NCBI RefSeq assembly: GCF_002505485.1
Contig: NZ_DAVG01000050.1
Location: 1-12,140, forward strand
From: Methanosarcina sp. UBA5
Lineage (GTDB): Archaea > Halobacteriota > Methanosarcinia > Methanosarcinales > Methanosarcinaceae
Direction: 5' to 3'
Length of the DNA stretch: 12,140 nt
The notes beneath the pieces were generated by a model, which did not search any database, was not told where the DNA came from, and saw only the letters and a program-made list of their open reading frames with translations. Shown here piece after piece: positions 11,648 through 12,140 of the stretch (positions are counted from its first letter, which is position 1; every line of letters begins with the position of its first letter). The translations under genes were made by a program, and so were the position numbers.

Positions 11648-12140
11648 TCAAGCGGTAATATATTGCTCATTAAATAGCGTATAATTTTCTTCGTCTAATT
11701 TTGCGTTGTGAAGGGTTTTTACTTTAGAAAGCTGGTCACATGATAAGTTTTTCACTTTGTTTAGCTTAGCTTCTTGAAGGTTTGCTTCTTGAAGGTTTGC
11801 TTCTTGAAGGTTAGCTTCTTGAAGGTTAGACTTTTGAAGATCAGCTACATAAAGATCAGCTGCCCGCAGGTCAGCCCCGTGAAGGTCAGCTCCATAAAGA
11901 TTAGCTCCTTGGAAGTTAGCCCCTTGAAGATTAGCTCCTTGAAGGTTAGCTAAGTGGAGGTTGGATAACTGAAGATTTGCTCCTTGAAGGTTAGCTCCCT
12001 TAAGGTTAGCCTTTATAAGGTTAACTCCTTGCAGATTTGCTCCTTGCAGATTGGCCCCTTGAAGATTAGCTCCTATACCTCCTAAAAGGTAAGAATTTGA
12101 AAGGTCGGCTCCTTGAAGGTTAGCCTCTTGAAGGTTAGCC
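11648..12140 (-). CDS. Pentapeptide-repeat protein, C-terminal part cut by the window edge
   Basis: The - strand frame is open from the right edge to the TGA (complement of 11648-11650), giving 163 residues; the start lies outside the window. About 25 successive five-residue units fit A(N/D)LxG, for example ANLQG, ADLHG and ANLQE. They predict a right-handed square beta-helix with Leu facing inward. The run is interrupted near its visible start (LSNSYLLGGIG) and once in the middle (QLSNLHL). The C-terminal cap, with LSCDQLSKVKTLHNAKLDE, is one often seen after such repeats. Some members of the family mimic DNA and protect gyrase, but most have no known function, and nothing here assigns one. 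No membrane span is visible. Four of the last repeats are nearly identical in DNA, indicating recent expansion. Gene neighbours to the right are unknown. Confidence 0.88.
   Translation of the reverse strand, partial: ANLQEANLQGADLSNSYLLGGIGANLQGANLQGANLQGVNLIKANLKGANLQGANLQLSNLHLANLQGANLQGANFQGANLYGADLHGADLRAADLYVADLQKSNLQEANLQEANLQEANLQEAKLNKVKNLSCDQLSKVKTLHNAKLDEENYTLFNEQYITA
11771..11830 (-). repeat. 15-bp tandem repeat inside the pentapeptide gene
   Basis: Four units at 11771-11785, 11786-11800, 11801-11815 and 11816-11830 begin TTCTTGAAGGTT and differ at no more than a few bases; the first two are identical. They encode four successive ANLQE-type pentapeptides, as expected from duplication of one unit by slippage. 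Confidence 0.9.

Overview
The window looks like a stretch of a Methanosarcina-type archaeal chromosome. Three things point that way: a split archaeal RIO2 kinase with a winged-helix N-terminus, a NosD/PKD surface protein of the kind that is abundant in Methanosarcina, and a small archaeal winged-helix regulator. Upstream regions are AT-rich with TATA-like box A elements, and coding regions are less AT-rich. The genus call is inferred from protein families recognised by eye; no database search was possible.

Left third (1-2600) is an eroded accessory region. It starts with the C-terminal part of a DDE transposase that runs in from outside the window. It then holds a strong 15-bp hairpin, a possible hydrophobic coding remnant, a 39-bp tandem repeat directly upstream of a winged-helix regulator gene broken by one extra A, and a short reverse-strand gene of 70 codons. 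Just beyond that gene is a long reverse frame whose only internal stops are TAG. Much of this part is non-coding or decayed.

Middle (2600-7020) holds the two best-conserved genes, both on the + strand: a RIO2-family atypical kinase (ribosome biogenesis) with a long acidic, repetitive tail, and a 913-residue DEAD/DEAH-type helicase with a C-terminal cysteine cluster (COG1205, MrfA/Hrq1-like; DNA repair). Each has a TATA-like element 25-45 bp before its ATG and no Shine-Dalgarno sequence, so both look leaderless or nearly so. The 454 bp between them contains a second promoter-like site, a consensus ribosome binding site and a 7-codon frame.

Right third (7020-12140) contains, on the - strand, an exported NosD-type beta-helix protein split from its own C-terminal PKD half by one in-frame TAA. 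A divergently placed + strand FAD-dependent dehydrogenase (COG2509-like) has six clustered cysteines and a dyad operator candidate upstream. After a 756-bp non-coding stretch with hairpins and a 12-bp triple repeat comes the C-terminal part of a pentapeptide-repeat protein on the - strand, cut by the window edge.

There is no obvious multi-gene operon. The genes appear to be mostly single transcription units separated by long spacers. I see no convincing new multi-gene system. The most interesting items are the two single-lesion gene breaks, the TAG-only reverse frame, the tandem operator-like repeat, the cysteine-rich oxidoreductase and several traces of recent short-repeat expansion.
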